Positions 39,801-47,652 of a stretch of 64,000 nt of DNA are shown here, in pieces (positions within the stretch are counted from its first letter, which is position 1; every line of letters begins with the position of its first letter). A program made the position numbers and the translations under genes. The notes beneath the pieces are model-generated. The model saw nothing but the letters and a program-made list of their open reading frames with translations, made no database searches and was not told the origin of the DNA. The stretch comes from Tolypothrix sp. PCC 7712 (lineage in GTDB: Bacteria > Cyanobacteriota > Cyanobacteriia > Cyanobacteriales > Nostocaceae), in assembly GCF_025860405.1 (NCBI RefSeq), contig NZ_CP063785.1, forward strand, positions 620,001 to 684,000, given 5' to 3'.

Positions 39801-40518
39801 GAGTGGCGCTGTAGTAAGGGTTAGCACCTTCACGGGCTTGGAAGTAGATATCGGGGTTTTGGGCTGTACCGCGCAATACTGGACGGTCGGGGGTGAGGGC
39901 GCGATCGCGGTGGGCTAATATGAGATTGTCATCGATGAGCGATCGTAAATCATCATCAGCAAGTAGTTTTACTTTCTGCACTTCATGGGAGGTGCGGAAA
40001 CCATCGAAGAAGTGCATAAACGGGACTCGCGACTCTAAAGTTGCAGCATAGGCGATGAGGGCAAAATCCAGATTTTCCTGTACAGAAGCCGAACATAGCA
40101 GCGCAAAGCCTGTAGCCCGGGCTGCCATTACATCACTATGATCGCCGAAAATAGATAAAGCATGGGTAGCTAAAGAACGTGCTGCAACGTGAATTGTTGT
40201 ACTGGTTAATTCCCCAGCAATTTTGTAGAGATTGGGAATCATTAGCAATAATCCCTGAGATGCAGTGAAAGTGGTACTCAGGGAACCTGTTTGCAACGCC
40301 CCATGTACCGCACCAGCTGCGCCGCCTTCACTTTGCATTTGCACTACGCTGGGAACTGTACCCCAGAGGTTAGGGCGATTTTCTGCCGCCCAAGCATCCG
40401 CCCATTCACCCATTGTTGAAGAGGGGGTGATGGGATAAATGGCAATTACTTCATTTAATTTGTAAGCAATCCGGGAAACAGCCTCATTCCCGTCAATAGT
40501 AGCAAAGGTTTTGTTCAT
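36877..40518 (-). CDS. nifJ: Pyruvate:ferredoxin (flavodoxin) oxidoreductase NifJ
   Basis: A 1213-residue enzyme that oxidises pyruvate to acetyl-CoA and CO2 and reduces ferredoxin or flavodoxin; in diazotrophic cyanobacteria it can feed nitrogenase. YPITPSSTMGEWAD (about 28-41) opens the first domain. Two 4Fe-4S motifs follow, CVQCGKCVMVCP (about 690) and CTGCAICVNVCP (about 750). The C-terminal TPP domain has GDGWAYDIDFGG and DTEVYSNTGGQ. Two low-complexity insertions are odd: a (Ser-Ser-Pro)n run near residue 366 and MPNAQCPMPHAQ near 980. Of two ATGs, the one at 40518 has the better spacing to GGAG (6 bases). Confidence 0.96.
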   Translation of the reverse strand: MNKTFATIDGNEAVSRIAYKLNEVIAIYPITPSSTMGEWADAWAAENRPNLWGTVPSVVQMQSEGGAAGAVHGALQTGSLSTTFTASQGLLLMIPNLYKIAGELTSTTIHVAARSLATHALSIFGDHSDVMAARATGFALLCSASVQENLDFALIAYAATLESRVPFMHFFDGFRTSHEVQKVKLLADDDLRSLIDDNLILAHRDRALTPDRPVLRGTAQNPDIYFQAREGANPYYSATPAIVQRLMDEFGDRTGRYYQIYEYHGAPDAERVIVIMGSGCETVHETVDYLNKQGEKVGVVKVRLFRPFDVERFIAALPNTVQAIAVLDRTKEPGSAGEPLYLDVVTAIHEVWETGKASSPSSPSSPSSPSSPSSPKIVGGRYGLSSKEFTPAMVKGVFDNLALPTPKNHFTIGINDDVSHTSLSFDPNFSTEPDNVVRAMFYGLGSDGTVGANKNSIKIIGEETDNYAQGYFVYDSKKSGSMTVSHLRFGLQPIRSTYLIDKANFIGCHHWGFLENIDILKAAIPGATILVNSPYDADTVWQHLPVKVQQQIIDKHLKLYVINANQVARNSGMGGRINTIMQVCFFALANVLPQEEAITKIKQAIEKTYGKKGAEVVRMNLQAVDNTLANLHKVDIPQTIHYPQSPSENSSLLDQAPEFVREVLGKIMVWEGDDLPVSTLPPDGTFPTGTTKWEKRNVAQEIPVWDEDVCVQCGKCVMVCPHSAIRAKAYQPSELLNAPPSFKSVDAKDRDFANQKFTIQVAPEDCTGCAICVNVCPAKNKTEPLKKAINMAKQLPLREQERKNWDFFLSLPNPDRRQLKLNQIRQQQLQEPLFEFSGACAGCGETPYLKLLTQLFGDRSVIANATGCSSIYGGNLPTTPWTTNAEGRGPAWSNSLFEDNAEFGYGFRLSLDKQAEFAAELLQKLGHGELGIPSDLVDSILNAKQSTEADIWEQRERVEILKQKLDELLQKPNLSMPNAQCPMPHAQIQNLKAIADYLVRKSVWIVGGDGWAYDIDFGGIDHVLASGRNVNILVMDTEVYSNTGGQSSKATPKAAVAKFAASGKPAPKKDLGLIAMTYGNVYVASVALGARDEHTLRAFLEAEAFNGPSLIIAYSHCIAHGINMTTGMNHQKSLIESGRWLLYRYNPELQKQGKNPLQLDMKAPKQSVEQSMYQENRFKMLTKSKPEVAKQLLEQAQAEVDMRWQMYQYLANR

Positions 40519-40521
40519 CAT

Positions 40522-41418
40522 TTACTCCTGCCTTGTCAGCCAGATGCGAAAATATCCACATTGCTCAGTAGAAGGGCATAATTAAACGTCAAGAGTCCAT
40601 AATTTGGACTCTTTTTTCCAGTCATTGCCAACTAGGTTTTATTTATAACTGCCTGCTACTAAAAATTAGGAAATGTAGGAATAGATGAATTAGAGTGAGC
40701 CAATCCCAGGCAATAGTATTTCTCAATATTCTCTTTTAAAGAACTGTCTTCTGCTCAAGTTAAAATTACAATTTATGGGCAGATTTTAGCTCTATGTTTG
40801 TCTCTAATTCCTTATGATTATCTCATAAGGTTTCTATACATATATAAATATATTAATTTTGTACTCAATACCAACTCAACCTCTAGATTATGGATTTCAG
40901 GCGAAACATTAATGTTTTGGGGGTAGAGGTTCGGGAATTCATTATTCAATAATCTTCAGCAGATTACCTAATTTATGAGATTTGTTTGTACATTTTATAG
41001 CAATTATAAATTATGATTTTGTACTCATAACTTCAATCATCATATTTAGTATGAAATTTATACGCTTATGAATGCTTACAAAATGGACAATCGCATATTT
41101 GTCTTTTGAATATTTAAGAGATGATTGATAGAGTAGTGGCATGGCAAGCCTTAAATGTTGCATTAAAAATCAATTTTATCCGCACGGCAGTTGCTTCTCC
41201 CAAGGGGAGACGCTACGCGTAGCTTGCTTCCCCGTAGGGGTACAAGTCGGGAAACCGCAAGGGCGCACTGCCTTGTTTATCTGCGTACCCTGCGGGAAGC
41301 CGCTTTGCGTCTACATCTGCGGTTAATTTTTTCCAATCTAATGCACTATTTTAGCCTTGCCACGCCAGTAGGGTGCGTTAAAAAGATGTTGCCCTGCTCA
41401 TAGCCTTGCCAGCAGTAG
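40522..41418. other. Intergenic region between nifJ and the gamma-glutamyl hydrolase locus
   Basis: No supported gene. The part nearest nifJ is AT-rich and should hold the nifJ promoter. At 41190-41285 there is a dispersed repeat containing the hairpin TCTCCCAAGGGGAGA and the palindrome GCTACGCGTAGC (41212-41223). At about 41339-41382 there is a copy, in the opposite orientation, of part of the inverted-repeat element at 42505-42553. Confidence 0.6.
40591..40617. promoter_or_regulatory. Terminator-like hairpin upstream of nifJ
   Basis: AAGAGTCCA (40591-40599) pairs perfectly with TGGACTCTT (40605-40613), with a TAATT loop and extra Ts on the + strand. No + strand gene lies upstream to terminate. 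On the - strand it falls 73 bases before the nifJ start, so it could be a leader hairpin. Confidence 0.45.
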
Positions 41419-41559
41419 TTTAGATGGCACGATGATGCTTCACTTCCAGAAACAGGAGAACTGAGGAAATTACTGAAATCTCAGCAACTTTATGAAGGTA
41501 TAGATATAACAGATGTGGTTCATCTCACAAAAGTACAAATCAAAACTTTAAAAAGTTGA
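41419..41559 (+). pseudogene. 3' remnant of a decayed gene
   Basis: An open frame of 46 codons between two stops, with no ATG or GTG start, that reads like a genuine protein end: WHDDASLPETGELRKLLKSQ, then YEGIDITDVVHLTKVQIKTL and a stop. Its final codons run into the ribosome-binding site of the next gene (GAGGAG at 41557-41563), an arrangement typical of operon neighbours. The 5' part seems to have been replaced by repeats. I cannot identify the parent family. Confidence 0.45.
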
Positions 41560-41571
41560 GGAGCAAAAAAG

Positions 41572-42315
41572 ATGAATAGAAAACTACAAAATGCTTTGAT
41601 TGGGATTACCACTTATGGGCGCAAAGACGCATCACCATTTTCTTTGCCAAGTACTTACATAGATGCTGTCCGTGCCGCAGGTGGTACTCCCATCTTATTA
41701 CCACCAGGAGAAACCGATCCTGCCAGGCTTTTAGAACCGCTAGATGGATTGATTATTTCTGGTGGTGGAGATATTCACCCCTTACACTACAACGGCTGTG
41801 ACCACCCTAGCATTTATTCTGTAGATAGCGATCGCGATACCTTTGAACTGCAACTAGCTCAGTTAGCCCTGGAGTATCATTTACCTGTGTTGGGTATTTG
41901 TCGGGGTTTGCAAATTCTCATTGTCGCTTCTGGTGGTACTCTAATTCCCCATTTACCAGAGGTATACGGTACTTCAGTCTTACATCGCCTAGATCCGGCA
42001 CCTGGAAGGCGTTTATCAACAGAACACATGGTAAAAATTAGTCCAGACAGCCGTTTAGCTGATTGTGTCAAAAATACTCATATTTCTGTAGTTTCTTGGC
42101 ACCACCAAGCAGTACACCAAGTTCCCCCAGGATGGCGTGTTGTTGCCCATGCTTTAGAAGATGAGGTGATTGAAGCTGTGGAACACGAACATCATCCTTG
42201 GGCTATTGGCGTGCAATGGCATCCAGAACTTTCAGCTAACGATCCCAATCATCAAAGAATTTTTCAGGCTTTTATTCAAGCAACCTATACTAAACAACGG
42301 TTATTAATAGCTTGA
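41572..42315 (+). CDS. Gamma-glutamyl-gamma-aminobutyrate hydrolase family protein (class I glutamine amidotransferase fold)
   Basis: A 247-residue peptidase C26/PuuD-like enzyme expected to cleave gamma-glutamyl amide bonds. The nucleophile Cys lies in VLGICRGLQIL (about 101-111), the oxyanion segment in GLIISGGGDIHPLHY (about 61-75), and the catalytic His/Glu in IGVQWHPELS (about 216-225). GAGGAG precedes the ATG. No other putrescine-degradation gene is nearby, so the exact substrate is open. Confidence 0.88.
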   Translation: MNRKLQNALIGITTYGRKDASPFSLPSTYIDAVRAAGGTPILLPPGETDPARLLEPLDGLIISGGGDIHPLHYNGCDHPSIYSVDSDRDTFELQLAQLALEYHLPVLGICRGLQILIVASGGTLIPHLPEVYGTSVLHRLDPAPGRRLSTEHMVKISPDSRLADCVKNTHISVVSWHHQAVHQVPPGWRVVAHALEDEVIEAVEHEHHPWAIGVQWHPELSANDPNHQRIFQAFIQATYTKQRLLIA

Positions 42316-42424
42316 ATTATTATTCAATGCTGAGTTTATAAAATAATATAGAGGCAGTGTGGCTTGCTGTAAGCTACCGCAAATTATACAAAAAGAAACA
42401 AGAAAGCATAGACAGATGGGTAGC

Positions 42425-42485
42425 GTGTGTTACGGCTATGAAAGTATTTGGAACACAGAGACAATGAAATTTAGCCGTAACGCAC
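42425..42485. repeat. 61-bp MITE-like repeat, copy 1
   Basis: Ends GTGTGTTACGGCT (42425-42437) and AGCCGTAACGCAC (42473-42485) are inverted repeats with one mismatch. A second copy of the same 61-bp length lies at 54066-54126, with an almost identical interior. Confidence 0.75.
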
Positions 42486-42523
42486 GAAAAGCTTTGTGCT
42501 GACATTATATCGCTAACGCATCC

Positions 42524-42655
42524 TACTGGACTGACACGCCTGAAATAGTGCATAAAAAAACTCTTGTAGGATGGGCTTCTAGCCCGTCCTGGGCGGACAA
42601 AATGTCTACCCCACAAGAAAAATTATTGCATAAAATTAGCTGTGTCAGTCCACTA
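42524..42655. repeat. 132-bp element with TACTGGACTGACAC ends
   Basis: Terminal arms TACTGGACTGACAC (42524-42537) and GTGTCAGTCCACTA (42642-42655) pair with one mismatch. The interior has a hairpin GGGCTTCTAGCCC. There is no open frame. A partial, inverted relative lies at about 41339-41382. Confidence 0.6.
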
Positions 42656-43426
42656 CTAATGCTCTGCGACTTTATATTAAGCTGAACTGTAGCGAATAAC
42701 ATTAATGTTAGCTAACTACAAATTTATTAAAATTTGCTACTGTTACAATAATTACTTTAAATTTTCTTAAGATGAGCTATTTTTCCTTTATTAGCAAGTT
42801 TATAAAAGATTTGTTGTTGATAACTCTAGTATTCAAATTATTTTAGCTACTTACTTCCATATACTAGCCACTTTATAATAGATAGGTTACAATACATAGC
42901 CCCTAAGATGTATTGACAATTAATTTTTTTTAAGCATTCATATTGCATAATTTGAAAAAAAGTTATAAATTATTAAGTTATAGGGGAATAAAAGAATTTT
43001 TAGTGTCAAAAACTAAATCCTAGCTAAGTAAAAATACCTTAACTATTTGAAACTCTAAGGAAATATTTAACAGTGTTAGCAATATATTTTTGTTTGAGAT
43101 ATCAAGCATTCCAGGCTTAAAAGTCGATTTGCGAGCAAGCTAAAATATATTTTGCGTAACTGGTTTTAAAGTAATATCATTTTTTAAGGTGAGAGATAAA
43201 TATTTCTCTTTCACCAAGATGCTTATTGCTTAAAAGCAAATTAACTGCCAATTAAGCAGCATAATAACTGGCAGTTATAGACAGCTTTTGTAGAGTTAAT
43301 CATTTATTCCCAGATTGCATTTGCTATCCAAAAAATCGTCTTTGTTATGATCGGGATAGCAAAGTCCATACATGAAAACGAACGCATCTACCACAAATTT
43401 ACAAATCTAGTGGAGTTATTCTGGCG

Positions 43427-44875
43427 ATGCAAATAAACGAATTGGTAATAGCTGAAAATATAGAAGAACAAGCTTGGCAAGCATTAGAAAAGTCGATTCT
43501 CTATTATCAAGGTCGTCCTATTGGGACATTGGCCGCATACGATCCTTCTGTAGAGGCGCTGAATTACGACCAATGTTTTATTCGCGATTTTGTCTCATCG
43601 GCTTTAATTTTTCTGCTCAAGGGTAAACCAGAAATTGTCCGCAATTTTCTGGAAGAAACCTTAAAGTTACAGCCTAAAGAAAGAGCATTAGATGCATATA
43701 AGCCGGGAAGAGGTTTAATTCCTGCTAGTTTTAAAGTTGTATCGATTAATGGCGAAGAATATTTAGAAGCTGATTTTGGCGAACACGCGATCGCTAGAGT
43801 CACACCTGTAGATTCTTGTCTGTGGTGGATTCTGTTATTGCGTGCTTATGTCGTCGCTACCAAAGAGTATTCGCTAGCTTATCAGCCTGAATTCCAAACT
43901 GGGATTAGGTTAATTATGGAAATTTGCTTGGCGAATCGATTTGATATGTACCCAACGCTATTAGTTCCAGATGGCGCTTGTATGATTGACCGACGCTTGG
44001 GTATATATGGTCATCCTCTAGAAATTCAAGTATTATTTTATGCGGCTCTGCGTGCTGCGCGTGAGTTATTAATTTGCGATGGTAACCAAGATGTTGTCGC
44101 CGCAATTGATAATCGCTTACCTCTTTTATGTGCTCATATTCGTCAGCATTATTGGATAGATATTAATCGACTCAATGCGATTTACCGCTTTAAGAGTGAA
44201 GAATATGGCAAAGGAGCAGTAAATTTATTCAATATATATGTAGATTCTCTTCCATATTATGAATTAGACAAATGGTTACCAAGAAAAGGCGGTTATTTAG
44301 CTGGGAATGTTGGCCCATCACAACTAGATACTCGCTTCTTTTCACTTGGTAATTTGATGGCGATTATTTCTGACCTTGCTACTGAAGAACAGTCGCAAGC
44401 GATTATGACTCTGATTGAAGAAAGATGGGAAGATTTAGTAGGAGATATGCCTATGAAAATTTGCTTCCCAGCTTTGGAACATGAAGAGTATAGAATTGTT
44501 ACTGGTTGCGATCCAAAAAATATCCCTTGGTCATATCATAATGCTGGTAGCTGGCCTGTATTGATGTGGATGTTAGCGGCTGCTGCTGTGAAAACTCACA
44601 AAACAGGTTTAGTGAGAAAAGCAATTGAAATTGCCCAAACACGTCTAGTTGAAGATGAATGGCCAGAATATTACGATGGTAAGAAAGGGAGATTAATTGG
44701 TAAACAAGCGAGAAAATATCAAACTTGGTCAATTGCTGGATTTTTATTAGCAAAAGAACTAATAGCGAATCCCAGTTCTTTAAAATTGGTGAGTTTTGAT
44801 GAATTATCACCAGAAGCAGTTTCTCGAGCTTGTGAGTTTGAAATTAGCAGTGTAGATCCATACCTATCACACTAG
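43427..44875 (+). CDS. GH100 alkaline/neutral invertase (InvA-like)
   Basis: A 482-residue cytosolic enzyme that hydrolyses sucrose to glucose and fructose. The sequence aligns by residue number with the characterised Anabaena InvA: the catalytic acid Asp188 lies in [11 protein letters not shown] and the Glu414 partner in [25 protein letters not shown] (about 45-60) and [17 protein letters not shown] (about 365-381) are also family hallmarks. It has no signal peptide. GGAG lies 11 bases before the ATG. A terminator follows, so it is probably transcribed separately from the next gene. Confidence 0.93.
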   Translation: MQINELVIAENIEEQAWQALEKSILYYQGRPIGTLAAYDPSVEALNYDQCFIRDFVSSALIFLLKGKPEIVRNFLEETLKLQPKERALDAYKPGRGLIPASFKVVSINGEEYLEADFGEHAIARVTPVDSCLWWILLLRAYVVATKEYSLAYQPEFQTGIRLIMEICLANRFDMYPTLLVPDGACMIDRRLGIYGHPLEIQVLFYAALRAARELLICDGNQDVVAAIDNRLPLLCAHIRQHYWIDINRLNAIYRFKSEEYGKGAVNLFNIYVDSLPYYELDKWLPRKGGYLAGNVGPSQLDTRFFSLGNLMAIISDLATEEQSQAIMTLIEERWEDLVGDMPMKICFPALEHEEYRIVTGCDPKNIPWSYHNAGSWPVLMWMLAAAAVKTHKTGLVRKAIEIAQTRLVEDEWPEYYDGKKGRLIGKQARKYQTWSIAGFLLAKELIANPSSLKLVSFDELSPEAVSRACEFEISSVDPYLSH

Positions 44876-44907
44876 AAATACCTAGCAATACATAATTATA
44901 GCTATAC

Positions 44908-44941
44908 AAAAAATTCCGCCTAACATAGGTGGATTTTTTTT
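44908..44941 (+). terminator. Terminator after the first invertase gene
   Basis: AAAATTCCGCCT and AGGTGGATTTTTTTT form a stem with G-T pairs around a short AACAT loop, followed by a run of T. It lies 33 bases after the stop codon. Confidence 0.7.
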
Positions 44942-44963
44942 GTGCATTACATCTATTAATGAC

Positions 44964-45107
44964 AGGACTTACGCAACTGGTACACCAATCTTTTGGTTTA
45001 AGAGTCAACAGTCAAGGGTCAAGGGTCAAAAATTCAGGTTTTTTGGACTTTGGACTTTTGACTCTTGATAGCCTCAACGAAAAAAATGTGACACTTGCGT
45101 AAGTCCT
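44964..45107. repeat. 144-bp MITE-like element with AGGACTTACGCAA ends
   Basis: Perfect 13-bp terminal inverted repeats AGGACTTACGCAA (44964-44976) and TTGCGTAAGTCCT (45095-45107). The interior contains TCAAGGG heptamers and no coding frame. No clear target duplication was seen. Confidence 0.65.
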
Positions 45108-45486
45108 AAATGAATTAAACATCATCAATTGTTGTAGGGTGTGTTGTCGCGTAGCGCAACGCACAATCAATTAATAATTCATGCAAGATACTTTACTTCC
45201 ATAAATAATATTCTCCAAAAAATTTTGTAGTGAAAACAGCTTTTATATTTTTCTCAATTGTTCTCCGTGATAGATTCAATAATATGTCATAAAACCAAAT
45301 GAATTAACTGAAAAACTTGGGCTATCCTGAAAGAATATATGAAGAAATATAGTGCTGAGAAGGTGTGATAAATACTCTGCAACTATATCTCTGTATCTAT
45401 TCCTAAGTAAAAAGCATTAAAGCTGCAGTACTCAATAAAAGTATTATCTATTGCCAACATCCAAGCAAAATGGAGAGTTTATTGCT

Positions 45487-46902
45487 ATGGAAAAAGATAA
45501 ATTATTTACATTTGATGATATAGAGAAGCAGGCGTGGGAACTACTAGAAAATTCAATTCTCTATTATCAAGGTCGTCCTGTCGGTACAATAGCTGCAAGA
45601 GATCAATCATTAACAGAATTGAATTATGACCATTGCTTTGTGCGAGATTTCGTCTCTTCAGCCATACTGTTTCTGATTAAAGGTAGATATGATATTGTCC
45701 AAAATTTTTTGGAAGAGACTTTAAAATTACAACCTACACAAAATCAATTAAATGCATATACCCCTGGACGGGGTTTAATACCAGCTAGCTTTAAAGTTAT
45801 CTCAGAAAATGGACAAGAAACGTTAGAAGCAGATTTTGGCGAACAGGCGATCGCACGAGTGACACCAGTTGATTCTTGTCTCTGGTGGATTCTGATTTTA
45901 TATGCTTATGTCAAAGCTACAAAGGATATAAAATTTGCTTTGCAGCCGCAATTTCAAAAGGGAATCATGTTAATTATGGAACTTTGTTTAGCGACGCGAT
46001 TTGATATGTACCCAACGCTATTAGTTCCAGATGGTTCTTGTATGATTCATAGGCGGTTAGGTATTTATGGTTATCCTTTAGAAATTCAAGTTTTATTTTA
46101 TGCAGCTTTACGGGCGGCGCGCAAGCTATTAATTTGTGCAGGTGATGAAGAAATTGTGACTGGTATTAATAACCGCTTACCTTTATTACGAGAGCATATT
46201 CGCAATCATTATTGGATAGATATACCTCGTCTAAATATAATTTATCGTTTTAAAGGTGAAGAATATGGACAGACAGCAGTGAATCAATTTAATATCTATG
46301 CAGATTCAATTGCTTATATTAATTTAGCTCTTTGGTTACCAAAAACTGGCGGTTATTTAGCAGGAAATGTTGGGCCTTCGCAGCTAGATACACGCTTCTT
46401 TGCACTAGGAAATTTGATGGCGGTGATTTCTTCTTTAGCAAGCGATCGCCAATCGCAAGCCATTATGAATCTAATTGAAGAACAATGGCAAGACCTAGTG
46501 GGAGAAATGCCGATGAAAATCTGCTTTCCGGCTGTCGAAAAAGAAGAATACAGGATTTTTACTGGTTGTGACCCTAAAAATATACCTTGGTCGTATCATA
46601 ATGGAGGCAGCTGGCCTGTCTTATTGTGGTTTTTAACTGCTGCTGCTCAAAAAACAGGTAGAACCAATCTTGCTCAAAAAGCGATCGCACTTGCCGAAAC
46701 ACGCTTGAATGCAGATGAATGGCCAGAATATTATGATGGCACTAGGGGTTTATTAATTGGTAAAGAAGCGAGAAGATATCAAACTTGGACAATTACCGGA
46801 TTTTTATTAGCCAAAGAATTGATGAGAAACCCTGAAAATTTAGGTTTGATTAGTTTTGGTGAATTAGATTTAAGTGATGCTTCCCAAGTTTGTGATTTGT
46901 AA
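45487..46902 (+). CDS. GH100 invertase paralog with Asp188 replaced by His
   Basis: A 471-residue paralog of the preceding invertase, colinear with it throughout. It keeps the Glu414 site (DEWPEYYDG), [13 protein letters not shown] and [17 protein letters not shown]. However, the catalytic-acid site reads [11 protein letters not shown]: codon 188 is CAT (His) where its neighbour has GAC (Asp). It may therefore be inactive, altered or regulatory. The frame is otherwise intact, which argues against simple decay. The ATG at 45487 is used (GGAG 11 bases upstream); a TTG at 45451 is an unlikely alternative. Confidence 0.9.
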   Translation: MEKDKLFTFDDIEKQAWELLENSILYYQGRPVGTIAARDQSLTELNYDHCFVRDFVSSAILFLIKGRYDIVQNFLEETLKLQPTQNQLNAYTPGRGLIPASFKVISENGQETLEADFGEQAIARVTPVDSCLWWILILYAYVKATKDIKFALQPQFQKGIMLIMELCLATRFDMYPTLLVPDGSCMIHRRLGIYGYPLEIQVLFYAALRAARKLLICAGDEEIVTGINNRLPLLREHIRNHYWIDIPRLNIIYRFKGEEYGQTAVNQFNIYADSIAYINLALWLPKTGGYLAGNVGPSQLDTRFFALGNLMAVISSLASDRQSQAIMNLIEEQWQDLVGEMPMKICFPAVEKEEYRIFTGCDPKNIPWSYHNGGSWPVLLWFLTAAAQKTGRTNLAQKAIALAETRLNADEWPEYYDGTRGLLIGKEARRYQTWTITGFLLAKELMRNPENLGLISFGELDLSDASQVCDL

Positions 46903-46919
46903 GTTGAAATTACTGAACT

Positions 46920-47561
46920 TTATAAATACAAGCTGACAATTTGCTTCATCACTTGCATCACGTCGTACAGTTCATTTTTCTGAGGATTAGACAGAGTAAA
47001 TTTATTGGATAACGCATACAGACGTTGCTGCTGATTCAGCTTGATAAAAAGATAGTCTTCCCCAGTTGTGACCATACCAAAAATTGGTCTTTCTAAATTA
47101 GGATTTGCCATTATGTAAGTTAAGGTTTGAGGAAGAGCCTGCATGACACTAAAACCAAAACGTTTTGATTCAATCAATACGACCCAGAATCTATTTTGAA
47201 CTATTAAAGCGTCAATAAATCCTTCTAAGATAATTTCTTCATCATCGCCGCTTGGAAGTTCAACCTTCACTAACTCCTCACTTTTAATTTTAAAAGGCGG
47301 ATCGCATAAACCCATTAATTCTAAAAGCGGAGATAGCATAATAATATTGACAGTACCTTCCGTAATAGCACCATCTGCTGCATAATAAAGATAACGACTC
47401 TTGAGCCGATTTAAAGAGGCTTTTTCATTATCAGTAAGTTCGGGTAAATTCTCAAACCATTCTGGAAAAAAATCAGGCGTAGTAGTTTGAGTTAAATGGA
47501 ACTTATTGTGTACTTCATTCAGGTTAGTAATTGCTTTGCTGATGCCAAGTGTTTTGACCAT
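46920..47561 (-). CDS. Restriction-endonuclease-like protein (HsdR N-terminal type)
   Basis: A 213-residue protein of a type common in cyanobacteria and resembling the N-terminal nuclease domain of type I restriction subunit R. The putative PD-(D/E)XK site is ILEGFIDALIVQNRFWVVLI followed by ESKRFGF (Asp about 115, Glu-x-Lys about 128-130). There is no helicase part and no hsdM or hsdS neighbour, so it is not a complete restriction system. It ends 17 bases from the convergent invertase gene. Confidence 0.7.
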   Translation of the reverse strand: MVKTLGISKAITNLNEVHNKFHLTQTTTPDFFPEWFENLPELTDNEKASLNRLKSRYLYYAADGAITEGTVNIIMLSPLLELMGLCDPPFKIKSEELVKVELPSGDDEEIILEGFIDALIVQNRFWVVLIESKRFGFSVMQALPQTLTYIMANPNLERPIFGMVTTGEDYLFIKLNQQQRLYALSNKFTLSNPQKNELYDVMQVMKQIVSLYL

Positions 47562-47652
47562 ATTTGATTAAATAGTGCTATTTTTTTAAATTTATAGCCT
47601 GAGTATAATTAAAATTCTCTAGATTATAAAATCTAACATTTTAAAGATTTCC

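Larger units (their letters stand above)
42316..43426. other. Repeat-rich intergenic region before the invertase genes
   Basis: No supported gene in 1.1 kb. The first 350 bases hold the 61-bp inverted-repeat unit (42425-42485) and the 132-bp element (42524-42655). The remainder is AT-rich and presumably contains the promoter of the first invertase gene; no distinct motif is visible. Confidence 0.6.
44876..45486. other. Spacer between the two invertase genes
   Basis: It holds the terminator of the first invertase, the MITE-like element at 44964-45107, a short palindromic repeat (TTGTCGCGTAGCGCAA, about 45143) and about 300 AT-rich bases that probably include the promoter of the second invertase gene. 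Confidence 0.6.

Noticed and set aside
41141..41403. Two overlapping open frames of 60-70 codons before the gamma-glutamyl hydrolase
   Set aside because: They are generated by a palindromic dispersed repeat (GCTACGCGTAGC type) and have no protein-like features.
45487..46902. Second invertase as a simple pseudogene
   Set aside because: The frame is full length with all other motifs intact; only the catalytic Asp188 is changed.
46920..47561. Part of a restriction-modification defence island
   Set aside because: There is no helicase, methyltransferase or specificity subunit nearby; neighbours are housekeeping and sugar genes.
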